Notes: generated by a model not told the origin, from the letters alone. A stretch of 64,000 bases of DNA from Lysobacterales bacterium (GCA_017302135.1 JAFLDZ010000001.1:496001-560000); one strand, 5' to 3'. Numbered from the stretch's first letter, positions 29,275 to 41,608 are shown. Program-made: numbers and translations.

Positions 29275-29391
29275 GGGTTCTCTCCGATCGAATGTCTCCG
29301 GAGTGTAGGCCGCATACCGGGGTGGCGACAACCTTCCATCGCGGCAGATCGCCAAGAGCGTGACCGGGAGCTGGGAACCACCCACCCCCTC

Positions 29392-29425
29392 AAAAACGCC
29401 GAAGCCCGGCACAAGGCCGGGCTTC
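29392..29425 (-). terminator. intrinsic terminator of the OmpA-family gene
   Basis: GAAGCCCGGC arms (29401-29410, 29416-29425) with a 5-base loop. Read on the minus strand the stem is followed by GGCG and a run of five T, 28 bases after the stop codon. Confidence 0.85.
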
Positions 29426-29453
29426 GGGATATTGCTAGAAAGCGCGTCCGGAA

Positions 29454-30581
29454 TTACTGGACGTTGAGCTCGGTGCGACGGTTGGTTTCGTTCTTGCATT
29501 CCGGCAGGGTCTGACCGGTCTGCACGAGCGGGCGGCTTTCGCCGTAGCCGTTCGGGCCAGCCAAGCGGCCGCTGTCGATGCCGTTGCTGGTCAGGTAGTC
29601 GTACACGGTCTGCGAACGGCGCTGCGAGAGCGACTGGTTGTACGTGTCTTTGCCGCACAGGTCGGTGTGACCGGCGACTTCGACGCGCAGATCCGGGTAG
29701 CGCTTCAGGATTTCGACGGCCTCGTTCAGGATCGCAACAGCGTCCGGACGCAGGGTGGCTTTGTCGAAGTCGAAGTTGACGCCCTTGAGGTCGATCGCGA
29801 TGTTGACTTTGCAGCCGTCGGGGCCGATCGCTTCGCCAGCCACCGAGTTCGGGCACTTGTCGTTGCAATCGTTGACGCCGTCACCGTCGCCATCTTTATC
29901 GGCGCAGTTCGGAGCGGGCGGCGGCGGCGGGGCGTCGACGACCGGCTCTGAGGCTTCCGGACCGAGCGGCACAACGAAACCGACCGAAGCCAGCACATCG
30001 CCGAACCAGCTTTCGTCCGGGGAGGCAATGCTGCTGTCGTCCGCGTCGAGGCGATAAGCGAGTTCAGCGCGGATGCCAACGCGACCGAGGTCGCCCTGCA
30101 AGCCGCCGCCGATCTTGCCGGCAAGGTTGCCGTCTTCACGCTGACCGGGGGAATTCGGGTTCGGGAAAGCGTCGAACTCTTCTTCCGAACGCTGATAGCC
30201 GAGACCGGCCAGCACGTACGGGTTCCAGTTGCGGCCTTCGGTGATGAAGTGACGACGCAGATCGAGCGAGACGCCGTACTGGCTCCAGTTCAGATTCTGC
30301 GCACGGCCGGCGAGAGGGCGGTTCGGATTCAGCAACAGGTTCTGGTTGTCGAAGCGCGGGTTCTGGTAGTTGAACTCGGCATCAAGCGACCAGTTCTGGC
30401 TGATGAATTTGCCGAAACCGAGGGTACCGAACGGGGCACTGCGGGTGTCACGGGAACCATCCTGCAGATTGAAACCGGCAGACGTGGTGAGGTACCAGCG
30501 GTCGTCGAAGTCCTGCGCGGAGACGGTCTGGGCCACGGCCAGCCCACTCAGCAGCGCAGCACAGAGGAGTTTCTTGTTCAT
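29454..30581 (-). CDS. OmpA-family outer-membrane protein
   Basis: 375 residues. Signal peptide MNKKLLCAALLSGLAVAQTV then SAQ; an N-terminal eight-stranded barrel (about 25-215); a Pro-rich hinge; a calcium-binding TSP3-like segment with DKDGDGDGVNDCNDKCPNS; and a C-terminal OmpA domain with NFDFDKATLRP, VEVAGHTD and NQSLSQRRSQTVYDYL, the residues that bind diaminopimelate in peptidoglycan. Two Cys pairs are present in the hinge and C-terminal domain. It anchors the outer membrane to the cell wall. Terminator downstream, no same-strand neighbour upstream. Confidence 0.93.
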   Translation of the reverse strand: MNKKLLCAALLSGLAVAQTVSAQDFDDRWYLTTSAGFNLQDGSRDTRSAPFGTLGFGKFISQNWSLDAEFNYQNPRFDNQNLLLNPNRPLAGRAQNLNWSQYGVSLDLRRHFITEGRNWNPYVLAGLGYQRSEEEFDAFPNPNSPGQREDGNLAGKIGGGLQGDLGRVGIRAELAYRLDADDSSIASPDESWFGDVLASVGFVVPLGPEASEPVVDAPPPPPAPNCADKDGDGDGVNDCNDKCPNSVAGEAIGPDGCKVNIAIDLKGVNFDFDKATLRPDAVAILNEAVEILKRYPDLRVEVAGHTDLCGKDTYNQSLSQRRSQTVYDYLTSNGIDSGRLAGPNGYGESRPLVQTGQTLPECKNETNRRTELNVQ

Positions 30582-30817
30582 TACTCAATGCTCCTTGGAG
30601 GAATTGAAAAGACTCGGTGGTGTCGATTCGAACAAAATGGCCACCGATTGGGGTCACCATCCTGTTCATTATGATCCGGCCGCGTCATGGCCTTGTTAAC
30701 AATAGCATAACAGTTTTGCGAATCCAACCACAGTTCAGGTTTCGGGGGGAACCTTCGCCATCGCCGAGGGTCATCTGTCGACGCGCATGATCAGGGTTGG
30801 AACCTGAACGTATTCAT

Positions 30818-34559
<3,742 letters not shown>

Positions 34560-34569
34560 ACAGCCCGAA

Positions 34570-34604
34570 AGCGCGCGGATCGGCCGCCGACGGCATCGCG
34601 CGCT
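34570..34604 (+). terminator. hairpin after fadH
   Basis: Perfect 8-base arms AGCGCGCG and CGCGCGCT (34570-34577, 34597-34604), 11 bases after the fadH stop. There is no T-run, so intrinsic termination is uncertain. Confidence 0.4.
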
Positions 34605-34776
34605 CCGGTTCGTGTCCTTGGTCACAGTGCCGTTGGCACGACTCCACGGCGGGTCTTTCCTCCTGCCACGACAGGCAGTTACGGCGCCTTTTGAACAAAA
34701 ACTCCAATTGAATCAGAGATTTCCTGATTTCTGTTCAGCTGCCGTTATGTTTCGATGACTAACCTACGCCCGCTTT

Positions 34777-34934
34777 CCCGCCACCGGATGCGGGACCAGC
34801 GCGAGATCGTGTCAGGCGATGAACTGCCCAGGAAGGGTGCTTCCCCGGACACGATCCACGTTTGGGCTACAAGCGGCCATAGAGCCCGCAGCCCCTTGTC
34901 TTGCGATCCTCGCAAGCGCCCGGCTTCACGCCGG
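34777..34934 (+). ncRNA. candidate structured RNA: five tandem hairpins upstream of a SleB-like gene
   Basis: The gene-free stretch 34560-35023 holds a run of perfect stems. Hairpin 1: 34777-34781 with 34790-34794. Hairpin 2: a 9-base stem 34805-34813 with 34848-34856 that encloses a smaller stem, GGAAG 34831-34835 with CTTCC 34840-34844. Hairpin 3: GGGCT 34864-34868 with AGCCC 34883-34887. Hairpin 4: 34900-34906 with 34910-34916 (7-base stem, 3-base loop). Hairpin 5: CCGGC 34920-34924 with GCCGG 34930-34934. The array ends about 90 bases before the ATG of the hydrolase gene. It matches no riboswitch consensus I know (not c-di-GMP, ydaO, cobalamin or glycine). It could be a cis-regulatory leader or an independent small RNA. 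Strand is assumed from the downstream gene. Confidence 0.4.
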
Positions 34935-35023
34935 ACTGTCTATCGCCATGTCGCACCCGTATCGATGTCGTGGGCCCTTACCCCGCCACCGTCCGGCCCG
35001 AAGCAACGAAGCAAGGAGTTCTC

Positions 35024-35497
35024 ATGAAGCTCGCATGGATCCTTTGGATCGCCACGGTGTTGCCCCCTCAGGCCGCCGATTCGTTATGTCTCAGCACCAC
35101 GTTGTATCTGGAAGCACGCAATCAGCCCGTCCGCGGACAGCAGGCGGTCGCCGAAGTCGCCCTCCGTCGCGAGGACAGCGGCTTGTGGGGCGATTCGATG
35201 TGCGAAGTCGTCACTGCCCGCAAACAGTTCGCGCCGACCATCGTGTCTCCGCGTACGCAACTCAGCAATGCCGAAGCCTGGTCGCAGGCGATCACCATCG
35301 CCCTCGAGGCGGAGCGCAATTGGGCCCTGCCGGCCGGAGAGCGCAAGGAGATCGTTCCCGGCGCCAGCCACTTCGCAGCCCTATCCATCGCTCAGCCCAG
35401 TTGGCGGAATGCTTACCAAGTCGCGACCATCGGCGATCACAGTTTCTTCAAGGTGCAGTCGCTGAAGCCTCATAAAGACAAACCCGGACGCGGATGA
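35024..35497 (+). CDS. SleB-like cell wall hydrolase (Hydrolase_2 family)
   Basis: 157 residues. A short signal peptide (MKLAWILWIATVLPPQAADS) exports it. LSTTLYLEARNQPVRGQQAV contains the conserved catalytic-type Glu of the family, and ASHFAAL, SWRNAYQVATIGDHSFFK match its C-terminal pattern. Such proteins resemble spore-cortex lytic enzymes and cleave peptidoglycan glycan strands. The start has a good AAGGAG ribosome site (35013-35018). The long structured leader upstream is unusual. A strong terminator follows. Confidence 0.8.
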   Translation: MKLAWILWIATVLPPQAADSLCLSTTLYLEARNQPVRGQQAVAEVALRREDSGLWGDSMCEVVTARKQFAPTIVSPRTQLSNAEAWSQAITIALEAERNWALPAGERKEIVPGASHFAALSIAQPSWRNAYQVATIGDHSFFKVQSLKPHKDKPGRG

Positions 35498-35540
35498 CGC
35501 GCTCCGGTTTCGATCCCGGAATCGAATCTCTGTACTGCTC

Positions 35541-35570
35541 ACGGCCGCCATTTTCGCGGTCGTTTTTTTT
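35541..35570 (+). terminator. intrinsic terminator after the SleB-like gene
   Basis: ACGGCCGC (35541-35548) pairs with GCGGTCGT (35556-35563, one G-U pair) and is followed by an eight-base T-run. Confidence 0.9.
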
Positions 35571-35662
35571 GCGCGACACCAATGACACTGCGTTCCATCC
35601 GTCGCGATTGAGCGTCATGCTTGGGCGCACCATGATCCGGAACCCACCCGATGGAACCCCCG

Positions 35663-36274
35663 ATGAAACTCTATTATTCACCCGGCGCTTGTTCGCTCTC
35701 CGATCACATCGTGCTGGAATGGATCGGCAAGCCATATGAAACCGTCAAGGTCGGCCGCGACGACCGCAAGAAGCCTGAATTCCTAGCGATCAATCCGGCC
35801 GGCGCGGTCCCCGCACTGGAACACGATGGCTGGGTGCTGACCCAGAATTCGGCGATCCTCAATTACCTGGCAGATCTGAATCCGGAATCGGGCTTGGGTG
35901 GCGATGGCAGCGCGAAGAGCCGCGCAGAAGTGAACAAGTGGATCGCGTTCTCCAACTCGGACGTACACCCGTCCTTCTACCCATTGTTCGGCAGTACCGC
36001 TTACCTCGAAGATGCCGCACTGATCGACAAGACGAAGGATGCCGCGCGCGCGAAAATCCGCACGCTTTACGAACGCGCCGACGCGCATCTGGCCGACAAG
36101 CAATGGCTGGCCGGCAGCCGCTCGGTCGCCGACCCTTATCTGTATGTGACCTATCGTTGGGCGGTCGGTAGCGGCGTCGATATTTCCGGGTTGGACAACC
36201 TCGCTGCATTCGCATCGCGAATGGAAGCCGATCCGGCGGTTCAGAAGGTATTGCAGGACGAAGGCCTGAACTGA
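35663..36274 (+). CDS. glutathione S-transferase family protein
   Basis: 203 residues. The N-terminal thioredoxin-like domain begins MKLYYSPGACSLSDHIVLEW, with the Ser/Cys active-site region of beta-class bacterial GSTs, cis-Pro in NPAGAVPAL and glutathione-binding LTQNSAILNYLAD. A helical C-terminal domain follows (SVADPYLYVTYRWA). Substrates are unknown. The ATG at 35663 is preferred over one 12 bases upstream because family members start MKLYYSPGA. Convergent with the potassium channel gene. Confidence 0.9.
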   Translation: MKLYYSPGACSLSDHIVLEWIGKPYETVKVGRDDRKKPEFLAINPAGAVPALEHDGWVLTQNSAILNYLADLNPESGLGGDGSAKSRAEVNKWIAFSNSDVHPSFYPLFGSTAYLEDAALIDKTKDAARAKIRTLYERADAHLADKQWLAGSRSVADPYLYVTYRWAVGSGVDISGLDNLAAFASRMEADPAVQKVLQDEGLN

Positions 36275-36294
36275 TCCGCTCGCTGCTGCAAACG

Positions 36295-36321
36295 AAGAAG
36301 CCGCACATCGTGCCGCTTCTT
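36295..36321. terminator. bidirectional terminator-like hairpin
   Basis: AAGAAGC-C-GCAC and GTGC-C-GCTTCTT form an almost perfect stem with a 3-base loop between the convergent GST and ion-channel genes. Confidence 0.65.
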
Positions 36322-36341
36322 TGCTTATGGGCGGACTTGTC

Positions 36342-36791
36342 TCAGCGCTCGCGCCAGTCGCGGGTCATTTCCAGATACGTGAAGGATGCCGACCACGTGA
36401 TCAGCACGAAACCGGTGAGCGCGACGGTGCCGGCGATGAAGCGTATCGGTCCGATCGGGGCCAGGTCGCCAAAGCCCACCGTGGTGTAGGTCACCGCCGA
36501 CATGTACACCGCATCGAGCAGACTCAACGGATGCGCACCGGCGACGATGCCGGTGTTCGGGAACATCAGCAGCCCCCAGATCGCCGCGCCGAACACCCAG
36601 ATTTCGGCGACATGCAGCGCCAGCACGCCGAAGATGCCGTACAGCACCTTCCTGCGCCGGTGACTTTCGTGGCGGGCCGACAGCCAGCGCGACAGCAGGT
36701 TCAGACCTTCGTAATGCACCAATACCGCGAGGCTCACCGAAATCGCGGTGATCAGCACCACCAGCGCGTTGGCGTCCCAGTGTTGATACAT
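36342..36791 (-). CDS. two-TM-type potassium channel family protein
   Basis: 149 residues with three to four hydrophobic segments (about 8-26, 48-75, 114-138) and a pore loop carrying the selectivity filter TTVGFGD between the last two. Residues KDG- or RCK-type regulatory domains are absent, so it is a minimal Ion_trans_2 channel of the inner membrane. Its stop is 20 bases from the K-channel/GST hairpin, and prpC ends 10 bases upstream of its start on the same strand, so it may be read through from prpBC. Confidence 0.88.
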   Translation of the reverse strand: MYQHWDANALVVLITAISVSLAVLVHYEGLNLLSRWLSARHESHRRRKVLYGIFGVLALHVAEIWVFGAAIWGLLMFPNTGIVAGAHPLSLLDAVYMSAVTYTTVGFGDLAPIGPIRFIAGTVALTGFVLITWSASFTYLEMTRDWRER

Positions 36792-36800
36792 CTACGTGAG

Positions 36801-37955
36801 TCAGCGCTTGTCGATGGTGACGTAAGCGCGATCGTCTGGCCCGATGTAATTCGCACTCGGACGGATGATCTTGCCGTCCTCGCGCTGCTCGATCACGTGC
36901 GCGCTCCAGCCGGTAGTGCGCGCGATCACGAACAGCGGCGTGAACAGCGGCGTGGGGATACCCATCATGTGGTAGCTCGACGCGCTGTACCAGTCGAGGT
37001 TCGGGAACATCTTCTTGGTATCCATCATCAGCGTTTCGATGCGCTCGGACACGTCGAACAGGATCTGGTTGCCACCGCTTTCGCACAGCGTTTTCGAGAT
37101 CGCCTTGATGATCGGGTTGCGCGGATCGCCGATGGTGTACACCGGATGGCCGAAGCCGATCACGATCTCCTTGCGCTCCATGCGCGCGCGGATATCGGCT
37201 TCCGCCTCATCGGCGGTGGCGTAACGGCTGATGATGTCCATCGCCACTTCGTTGGCGCCACCGTGCTTCGGGCCGCGCAGTGCGCCGATGCCGCCGGTGA
37301 TGCACGAATGCAGGTCGCTGCCGGTGCCGGCGATGACGCGCGCGGCGAAGGTCGAGGCGTTGAATTCGTGCTCGGCGTAGAGGATCAAAGACTTGTCCAG
37401 CGCATCCGCATGCAGCTCGCTCGGCGGCTCGCCGTGCAGCAGCGTCAGGAAATGAGCGGCCACGGTCTCGTCGTCGGTCTCACAATCGATGCGACGGCCG
37501 TTGCGGGTGAAATGCCACCAGTACAGCAGCATCGAACCGAAGCTGGCGATCAGACGATCGGCGATATCGCGCGCCTCGCTGGCCGGATGCCCTTCGCGTT
37601 CCGGCAGCACCGTGCCCAGCACCGAGCAGCCGGTGCGCATCACGTCCATCGGGTGCGCGTTCGCGGGGATGAGTTCCAGCGCTTCCTGCACGATCGCAGG
37701 CAGCCCGCGCAGGCGCTTGAGTTTGGTGCGATAGGCCTTGAGTTGCGATGCGGTCGGCAGCGCGCCGTGCACCAGCAGGTGCGCGACTTCCTCGAACGTC
37801 GACTGCGTCGCCAGATCGTGGATGTCGTAGCCGCGATAGTGAAGATCGTTGCCGCTGCGGCCGACCGTGCACAGCGCGGTATTGCCGGCGGCGGTACCGC
37901 TCAACGCGACGGATTTCTTGGGCTTGGGCAACGCTTGGTTGGTGTTCTCGCTCAT
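36801..37955 (-). CDS. prpC: 2-methylcitrate synthase
   Basis: 384 residues. Condenses propionyl-CoA with oxaloacetate. Citrate-synthase catalytic residues are visible: His in [10 protein letters not shown], His in [14 protein letters not shown], and Asp in [10 protein letters not shown]. The GDPRN-type loop and short length favour methylcitrate synthase. The start at 37955 (MSENTNQ) has an AAGGA ribosome site eight bases upstream; alternative in-frame ATGs at 37973 and 37976 would overlap the prpB stop. Directly behind prpB in one operon. Confidence 0.94.
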   Translation of the reverse strand: MSENTNQALPKPKKSVALSGTAAGNTALCTVGRSGNDLHYRGYDIHDLATQSTFEEVAHLLVHGALPTASQLKAYRTKLKRLRGLPAIVQEALELIPANAHPMDVMRTGCSVLGTVLPEREGHPASEARDIADRLIASFGSMLLYWWHFTRNGRRIDCETDDETVAAHFLTLLHGEPPSELHADALDKSLILYAEHEFNASTFAARVIAGTGSDLHSCITGGIGALRGPKHGGANEVAMDIISRYATADEAEADIRARMERKEIVIGFGHPVYTIGDPRNPIIKAISKTLCESGGNQILFDVSERIETLMMDTKKMFPNLDWYSASSYHMMGIPTPLFTPLFVIARTTGWSAHVIEQREDGKIIRPSANYIGPDDRAYVTIDKR

Positions 37956-37972
37956 GCTCTTGTCCTTTGACA

Positions 37973-38857
37973 TCATTTTTTGGCGGCGAACAGCGCATCG
38001 AGCTTCTGTTCGAATGCGTGGTAGCCGATCCGGTCGTAGAGTTCATCGCGGGTCTGCATGGTATCGACCACGGCCTGCTGATGGCCATCGCGGCGGATGC
38101 GTTCGTAGACATTCTCCGCCGCCTTGTTCATGGCCCGGAACGCCGACAGCGGGAACAGTTGGATCGCAACACCGGCCGAGGCCAGTTCATCGCGGGTGAA
38201 CAGCGGGGTCTTGCCGAATTCGGTGATGTTGGCCAGCACCGGCACTTTCACCGCATCGACGAAGCACCGGTAGGTCGGCAGGTCGTAGGCGGCCTCGGCG
38301 AAGATGCCGTCGGCGCCGGCTTCGACGCAGGCGATCGCACGTTCGATCGCGGCGTCCACGCCGTCGACCTGGATCGCATCGGTGCGCGCGATCAGGAAGA
38401 AAGCGGCGTCGGTCTTCGCGTCCGCTGCGGCCTTCACGCGGTCGACCATCTCGCCCTGCGACACGATTTCCTTGCCCGGGCGATGACCGCAGCGCTTGGC
38501 GCCGACCTGGTCCTCGATATGGCAGGCGGCGGCGCCGGCCTTGATCAACGACTTGATGGTGCGCTCGATGTTGAACGCACTGGGGCCGAAGCCGGTATCG
38601 ATATCGACCATCAGCGGCAGATCGCAGACATCGGTGATGCGGCGGGTATCGATCAGCACGTCTTCGAGCGTGTTGATGCCCAGATCGGGCAGCCCGAGCG
38701 AGCCGGCGGCGACGCCGCCGCCCGAGAGATAGATGGCGCGGTAGCCGGCGCGCTTCGCCAGCAGGGCATGGTTGGCGTTGATCGCACCGATCACCTGCAG
38801 CGGGGATTCTTCGGCAAGGGCGGCGCGGAAGCGTGCGCCGGCTGAAAGCTGGGTCAT
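37973..38857 (-). CDS. prpB: 2-methylisocitrate lyase
   Basis: 294 residues. Cleaves 2-methylisocitrate to pyruvate and succinate. PEP-mutase/isocitrate-lyase barrel motifs: [23 protein letters not shown] (Mg-binding Asp), and the active-site loop [13 protein letters not shown] at 38857 has a CCAGGAG ribosome site. Divergent from the HTH-citrate synthase gene across a 130-base intergenic region that holds a candidate operator. Confidence 0.96.
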   Translation of the reverse strand: MTQLSAGARFRAALAEESPLQVIGAINANHALLAKRAGYRAIYLSGGGVAAGSLGLPDLGINTLEDVLIDTRRITDVCDLPLMVDIDTGFGPSAFNIERTIKSLIKAGAAACHIEDQVGAKRCGHRPGKEIVSQGEMVDRVKAAADAKTDAAFFLIARTDAIQVDGVDAAIERAIACVEAGADGIFAEAAYDLPTYRCFVDAVKVPVLANITEFGKTPLFTRDELASAGVAIQLFPLSAFRAMNKAAENVYERIRRDGHQQAVVDTMQTRDELYDRIGYHAFEQKLDALFAAKK

Positions 38858-38951
38858 CTGGAAGCACTCCTGGTCGTCCACGGGCCCGGACGGCGGCGGT
38901 TGGACATCGTACGCCCCACCCGGGGCCGCAAATCTGGCACCATCCCGAGGG

Positions 38952-38980
38952 TTGATCAATCTTGATCGAATCAATCAATC
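38952..38980. promoter_or_regulatory. candidate operator: clustered TTGAT/ATCAA half-sites
   Basis: TTGATCAA palindrome (38952-38959) is followed by TTGAT-CGA-ATCAA (38962-38974) and a further ATCAATC. The cluster ends eight bases before the ATG of the HTH-citrate synthase gene and about 95 bases upstream of prpB. Symmetric AT-rich sites in a very GC-rich background suggest protein binding, most simply by the adjacent HTH protein itself. Confidence 0.5.
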
Positions 38981-38987
38981 TATCGCC

Positions 38988-40196
38988 ATGGCCGACCTGC
39001 TGACCGCCCGCGAAACCTGCCGCCTGCTCGGCATCACCCAAGCGACCTTGTATGCCTACGTCAGCCGAGGTCTGCTCGAATCGCGGCCAGGCCCGGACCA
39101 CCGGACGCGGCTTTACCCGAGGATCGACGTGGAGCGCCTGACCCAGCGCAAGCAGGTCGGCCGCAGCGCCGCCGCCGCAGCAGCGCACAGCCTGGACCGC
39201 GGCCTGCCGGTGCTGGAGACGCGGATCTCGCTGATCCGCCCGGACGGCCCGTACTATCGCGGCCGTTCCGCCATTGCTGCCGTGCGCGACGGCGCCACCT
39301 TGGAGGACGCGGCCCGCCTGCTTTGGGACTGCGGCGACCACGACCCGTTCGCCGCCACCGATGACGTATGGCACGCCCACGTCGCCGCGATCGCCGCCGA
39401 CGCCGCGCTGCCGCCGCTGGAGCGCGCGATGGCCGCGATCCCGCTGCTGGCGCTGGGCACGCGCGGCGCGCTGAATTCCACGCCGCGCGCGCGCCACGAG
39501 ATCGCCGCCACCCTGCTCCGCCAGAACGCCGCGCTGCTGGTCGGCCGCCCGCCGCCGGCCGGGCCGACGCATGCGCTGCTCGCCGAAGTCTGGAAACCCG
39601 GCGACGCCGGGTTCGCCGATCTCGTCCGCGCCGCGCTGGTGCTGTGCGCGGACCACGAGCTCAACGTCTCCGCCTTCGCCGCGCGCGTGGTCGCATCCAC
39701 CGGCGCGCATCTGCACGCGACCGTGTGTGCGGGCCTGGCTGCGCTGTCCGGTCCACGCCATGGCGGCGCCACCGCGCGCGCTTATGCGCTGATCGCCGAC
39801 GCGCGCGAGGCCGCATCACCGCGCGATTTCATCGAAACCCGACTGCAGCGCGGCGACGACCTGCCCGGCTTCAGCCACGCGCTGTATCCGCACGGCGACC
39901 CGCGCGCCGCCGAACTGCTCGCGCGTTTACGTACGCAGCACGCGGGCGAACCTGTGATGTGTGAACTCGACGCGATCGTGACTGCCACCGAAGACGTCAG
40001 CGGCCAACACCCGAACATCGATTTCATGCTCGCCGCGATCTGTCACGCCAATGCTTTGCCCGCGACGCCTGCGCTGGTGATGTTCGCGGCGGGGCGGCTC
40101 GCGGGATGGCTTGCTCATGCGCTGGAGCAGCAGGCTGAGGGGAAATTGATTCGGCCGAGGGCTAGGTATACGGGGGTAGAGCCGAACTCGCCATGA
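38988..40196 (+). CDS. citrate synthase-like protein with N-terminal helix-turn-helix
   Basis: 402 residues. The first ~55 residues are a MerR/excisionase-like DNA-binding domain (LTARETCRLLGITQATLYAY, then RTRLYPRIDVERL). The rest is a citrate-synthase fold, in which the catalytic positions are kept: His in CADHELNVSAF, His in GFSHALYPHGDPRA (Ser replaces the usual Gly), Asp in HPNIDFMLA. It may be an active enzyme that binds DNA, or a regulator that uses the fold to sense methylcitrate or CoA esters. It is divergent from prpBC, which suggests control of propionate metabolism. Start at 38988 is preceded by the candidate operator and no strong ribosome site. Confidence 0.85.
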   Translation: MADLLTARETCRLLGITQATLYAYVSRGLLESRPGPDHRTRLYPRIDVERLTQRKQVGRSAAAAAAHSLDRGLPVLETRISLIRPDGPYYRGRSAIAAVRDGATLEDAARLLWDCGDHDPFAATDDVWHAHVAAIAADAALPPLERAMAAIPLLALGTRGALNSTPRARHEIAATLLRQNAALLVGRPPPAGPTHALLAEVWKPGDAGFADLVRAALVLCADHELNVSAFAARVVASTGAHLHATVCAGLAALSGPRHGGATARAYALIADAREAASPRDFIETRLQRGDDLPGFSHALYPHGDPRAAELLARLRTQHAGEPVMCELDAIVTATEDVSGQHPNIDFMLAAICHANALPATPALVMFAAGRLAGWLAHALEQQAEGKLIRPRARYTGVEPNSP

Positions 40197-40206
40197 CGGC
40201 AAACCC

Positions 40207-40383
40207 GTAGCCCGGTTGTCGAAGACAGCCGGGAGGGGCTTCCACAGCGGTGTCGACATCGAAGGCGGTCGCCATGCAACGATGGCGTTTCACGACGCAT
40301 GCAGGACGGTTTAACGATGGCTGCAGTCGCGAATGTGGATCCGGCTTGCATTCCCGGCTGTCGCTGTGCGACAACCGGGCTAC
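40207..40383. repeat. long inverted repeat, GTAGCCCGGTTGTC type
   Basis: GTAGCCCGGTTGTC...CAGCCGGGA (40207-40234) pairs with TCCCGGCTGTC...GACAACCGGGCTAC (40352-40383) around a ~115-base interior. It occupies most of the 339 bases between the HTH-citrate synthase gene and the probable start of the AT-rich gene and marks the left edge of the accessory segment. No gene is seen inside it. Confidence 0.75.
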
Positions 40384-40535
40384 GGAACTGGAATAAGTTC
40401 CAACCTCTTGCTCAAGCTAAATACCAACAGCATGCTGCCAAGCCTTGGCTAGAGGCACGCCTGATTTTTCCCAAGCCAAGGACTGACGCCCTACCGCTGC
40501 CACCATATCCGCTCGAATACCAGAGAGTATCGCCA

Positions 40536-41438
40536 ATGGTAATGTTACAAAAAGTAATTAAAGAATACGGTGGTTTTCGCGAGGCAATCGACCTTATAGG
40601 CGATGAATGTCTAGAAAAGTTTTCTGATCGTGTATACGCAGGGTTTTGCTCGGAATACCAAGATGCTGGATATATTAAAAATGTGCAATGGCTGTTAAGA
40701 CACTTCTACGCATCCAAAAAAATGACGCTGTGTTCATTATTTTTCACTCAAACAGAAGAGCTTAACGGGAAAAACCTTAAGAATCTTACCTTTTATACCT
40801 GCTACTACTCATTATTCAATGCTCTGCTATCAAACCTTATCCTTACCCCGTACATCGACATAGAAAAGATACGGAAAATATCCCACTCCCAAGTCTTTAG
40901 GGATATTGACAACTACTTCAACAGGTTTGGAATCTACGACAGAAAACTTTTAGAACTGCTCAATGAACTCAGGCTCACTAGAGAGCTGTACAGCTATCAC
41001 CTACCACTTGGTGGATCAATCGTAAGAGAAGGGGAGTCACTAAATGCTGAAAATCTATTTAATCGCCTGAGAGACGTAATCACTCCAATACTTCAAGTGT
41101 CAAACCTTATCTCGTACATGTCTCACTACGCATGGCAAAAAAAAGTAGGAGCGGGAATTGACGAGTACTCAAGCCATCAATCCGAAGTCGATTCATTGTT
41201 TTTCTCGTTTATCGAATCACACGACCACCTAGGTATGCACTGTGTAATTGATGATGATGATTACGCAAGACAGGGGTACGTCCTTAGAAAGTGGACCACC
41301 CCGTTTCCAATTAGCTGGTTCATAACAGAAAAAATGTGCGAAGATCTTGAGTGTGGATGGGAGCAAGAAGACCCTGAAAATGGGTTCGATATATCAAATG
41401 TCGCAACGTTTCTCGCTTCTGCGATAGATGCCCATTAA
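40536..41438 (+). CDS. AT-rich orphan gene, unknown function
   Basis: 300 residues from the ATG at 40536. The frame is open from 40299, but that part runs through the inverted repeat and is unlikely to be coding. The sequence is rich in Leu, Ile, Phe and Tyr with many charged residues, no signal peptide and no clear TM helix; it looks soluble and largely helical. HFYASKKMTLCSLFF, YYSLFNALLSNLIL and LLNELRLTRELYSYHLP are memorable segments, but I recognise no domain. Base composition differs sharply from its neighbours (26 G+C of 60 in 40561-40620) and codons end in A/T, a sign of horizontal transfer. It sits between prpB and prpE. Confidence 0.6.
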   Translation: MVMLQKVIKEYGGFREAIDLIGDECLEKFSDRVYAGFCSEYQDAGYIKNVQWLLRHFYASKKMTLCSLFFTQTEELNGKNLKNLTFYTCYYSLFNALLSNLILTPYIDIEKIRKISHSQVFRDIDNYFNRFGIYDRKLLELLNELRLTRELYSYHLPLGGSIVREGESLNAENLFNRLRDVITPILQVSNLISYMSHYAWQKKVGAGIDEYSSHQSEVDSLFFSFIESHDHLGMHCVIDDDDYARQGYVLRKWTTPFPISWFITEKMCEDLECGWEQEDPENGFDISNVATFLASAIDAH

Positions 41439-41497
41439 CAATTTTGACGCTTTGGAATCCGCCTAAAATCCAAGGCCGTAAGGTGCATAGGTAGCGA

Positions 41498-41608
41498 GTA
41501 GCCCGGGTAATGCCGGAGGCCGCACCCGGGGCTCTTGATGTTGAACCACAACGGATTTTCCGTGGCTTGCGCTTTCCCGGGTGCGCGCGGCGCGCTTACC
41601 CGGGCTAC
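41498..41608. repeat. palindromic repeat R1, GTAGCCCGGGTAA type
   Basis: Outer arms TAGCCCGGGTAA and TTACCCGGGCTA and inner arms around GCACCCGGG / CCCGGGTGC give a ~110-base hairpin. Two further copies (R2 41848-41951, R3 42461-42571) share the central ACGGATTTTCCGTGGCTTGC segment. Confidence 0.85.

Noticed and set aside
34777..34934. Known riboswitch (c-di-GMP, c-di-AMP/ydaO, cobalamin) for the hairpin region
   Set aside because: None of the conserved core sequences I know for these classes is present, for example no cobalamin GCCACTG box or GEMM core.
34755..35027. 90-codon open frame across the hairpin leader
   Set aside because: Arg/Pro/Ser-rich without a signal or domain, and it runs through perfect stem structures; a coding origin is less likely than a structured leader.
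40299..40535. N-terminal extension of the AT-rich gene
   Set aside because: The first ~28 codons lie in the right arm of an intergenic palindromic repeat and no ribosome site precedes 40299; the composition changes to AT-rich only later, so the ATG at 40536 is preferred.
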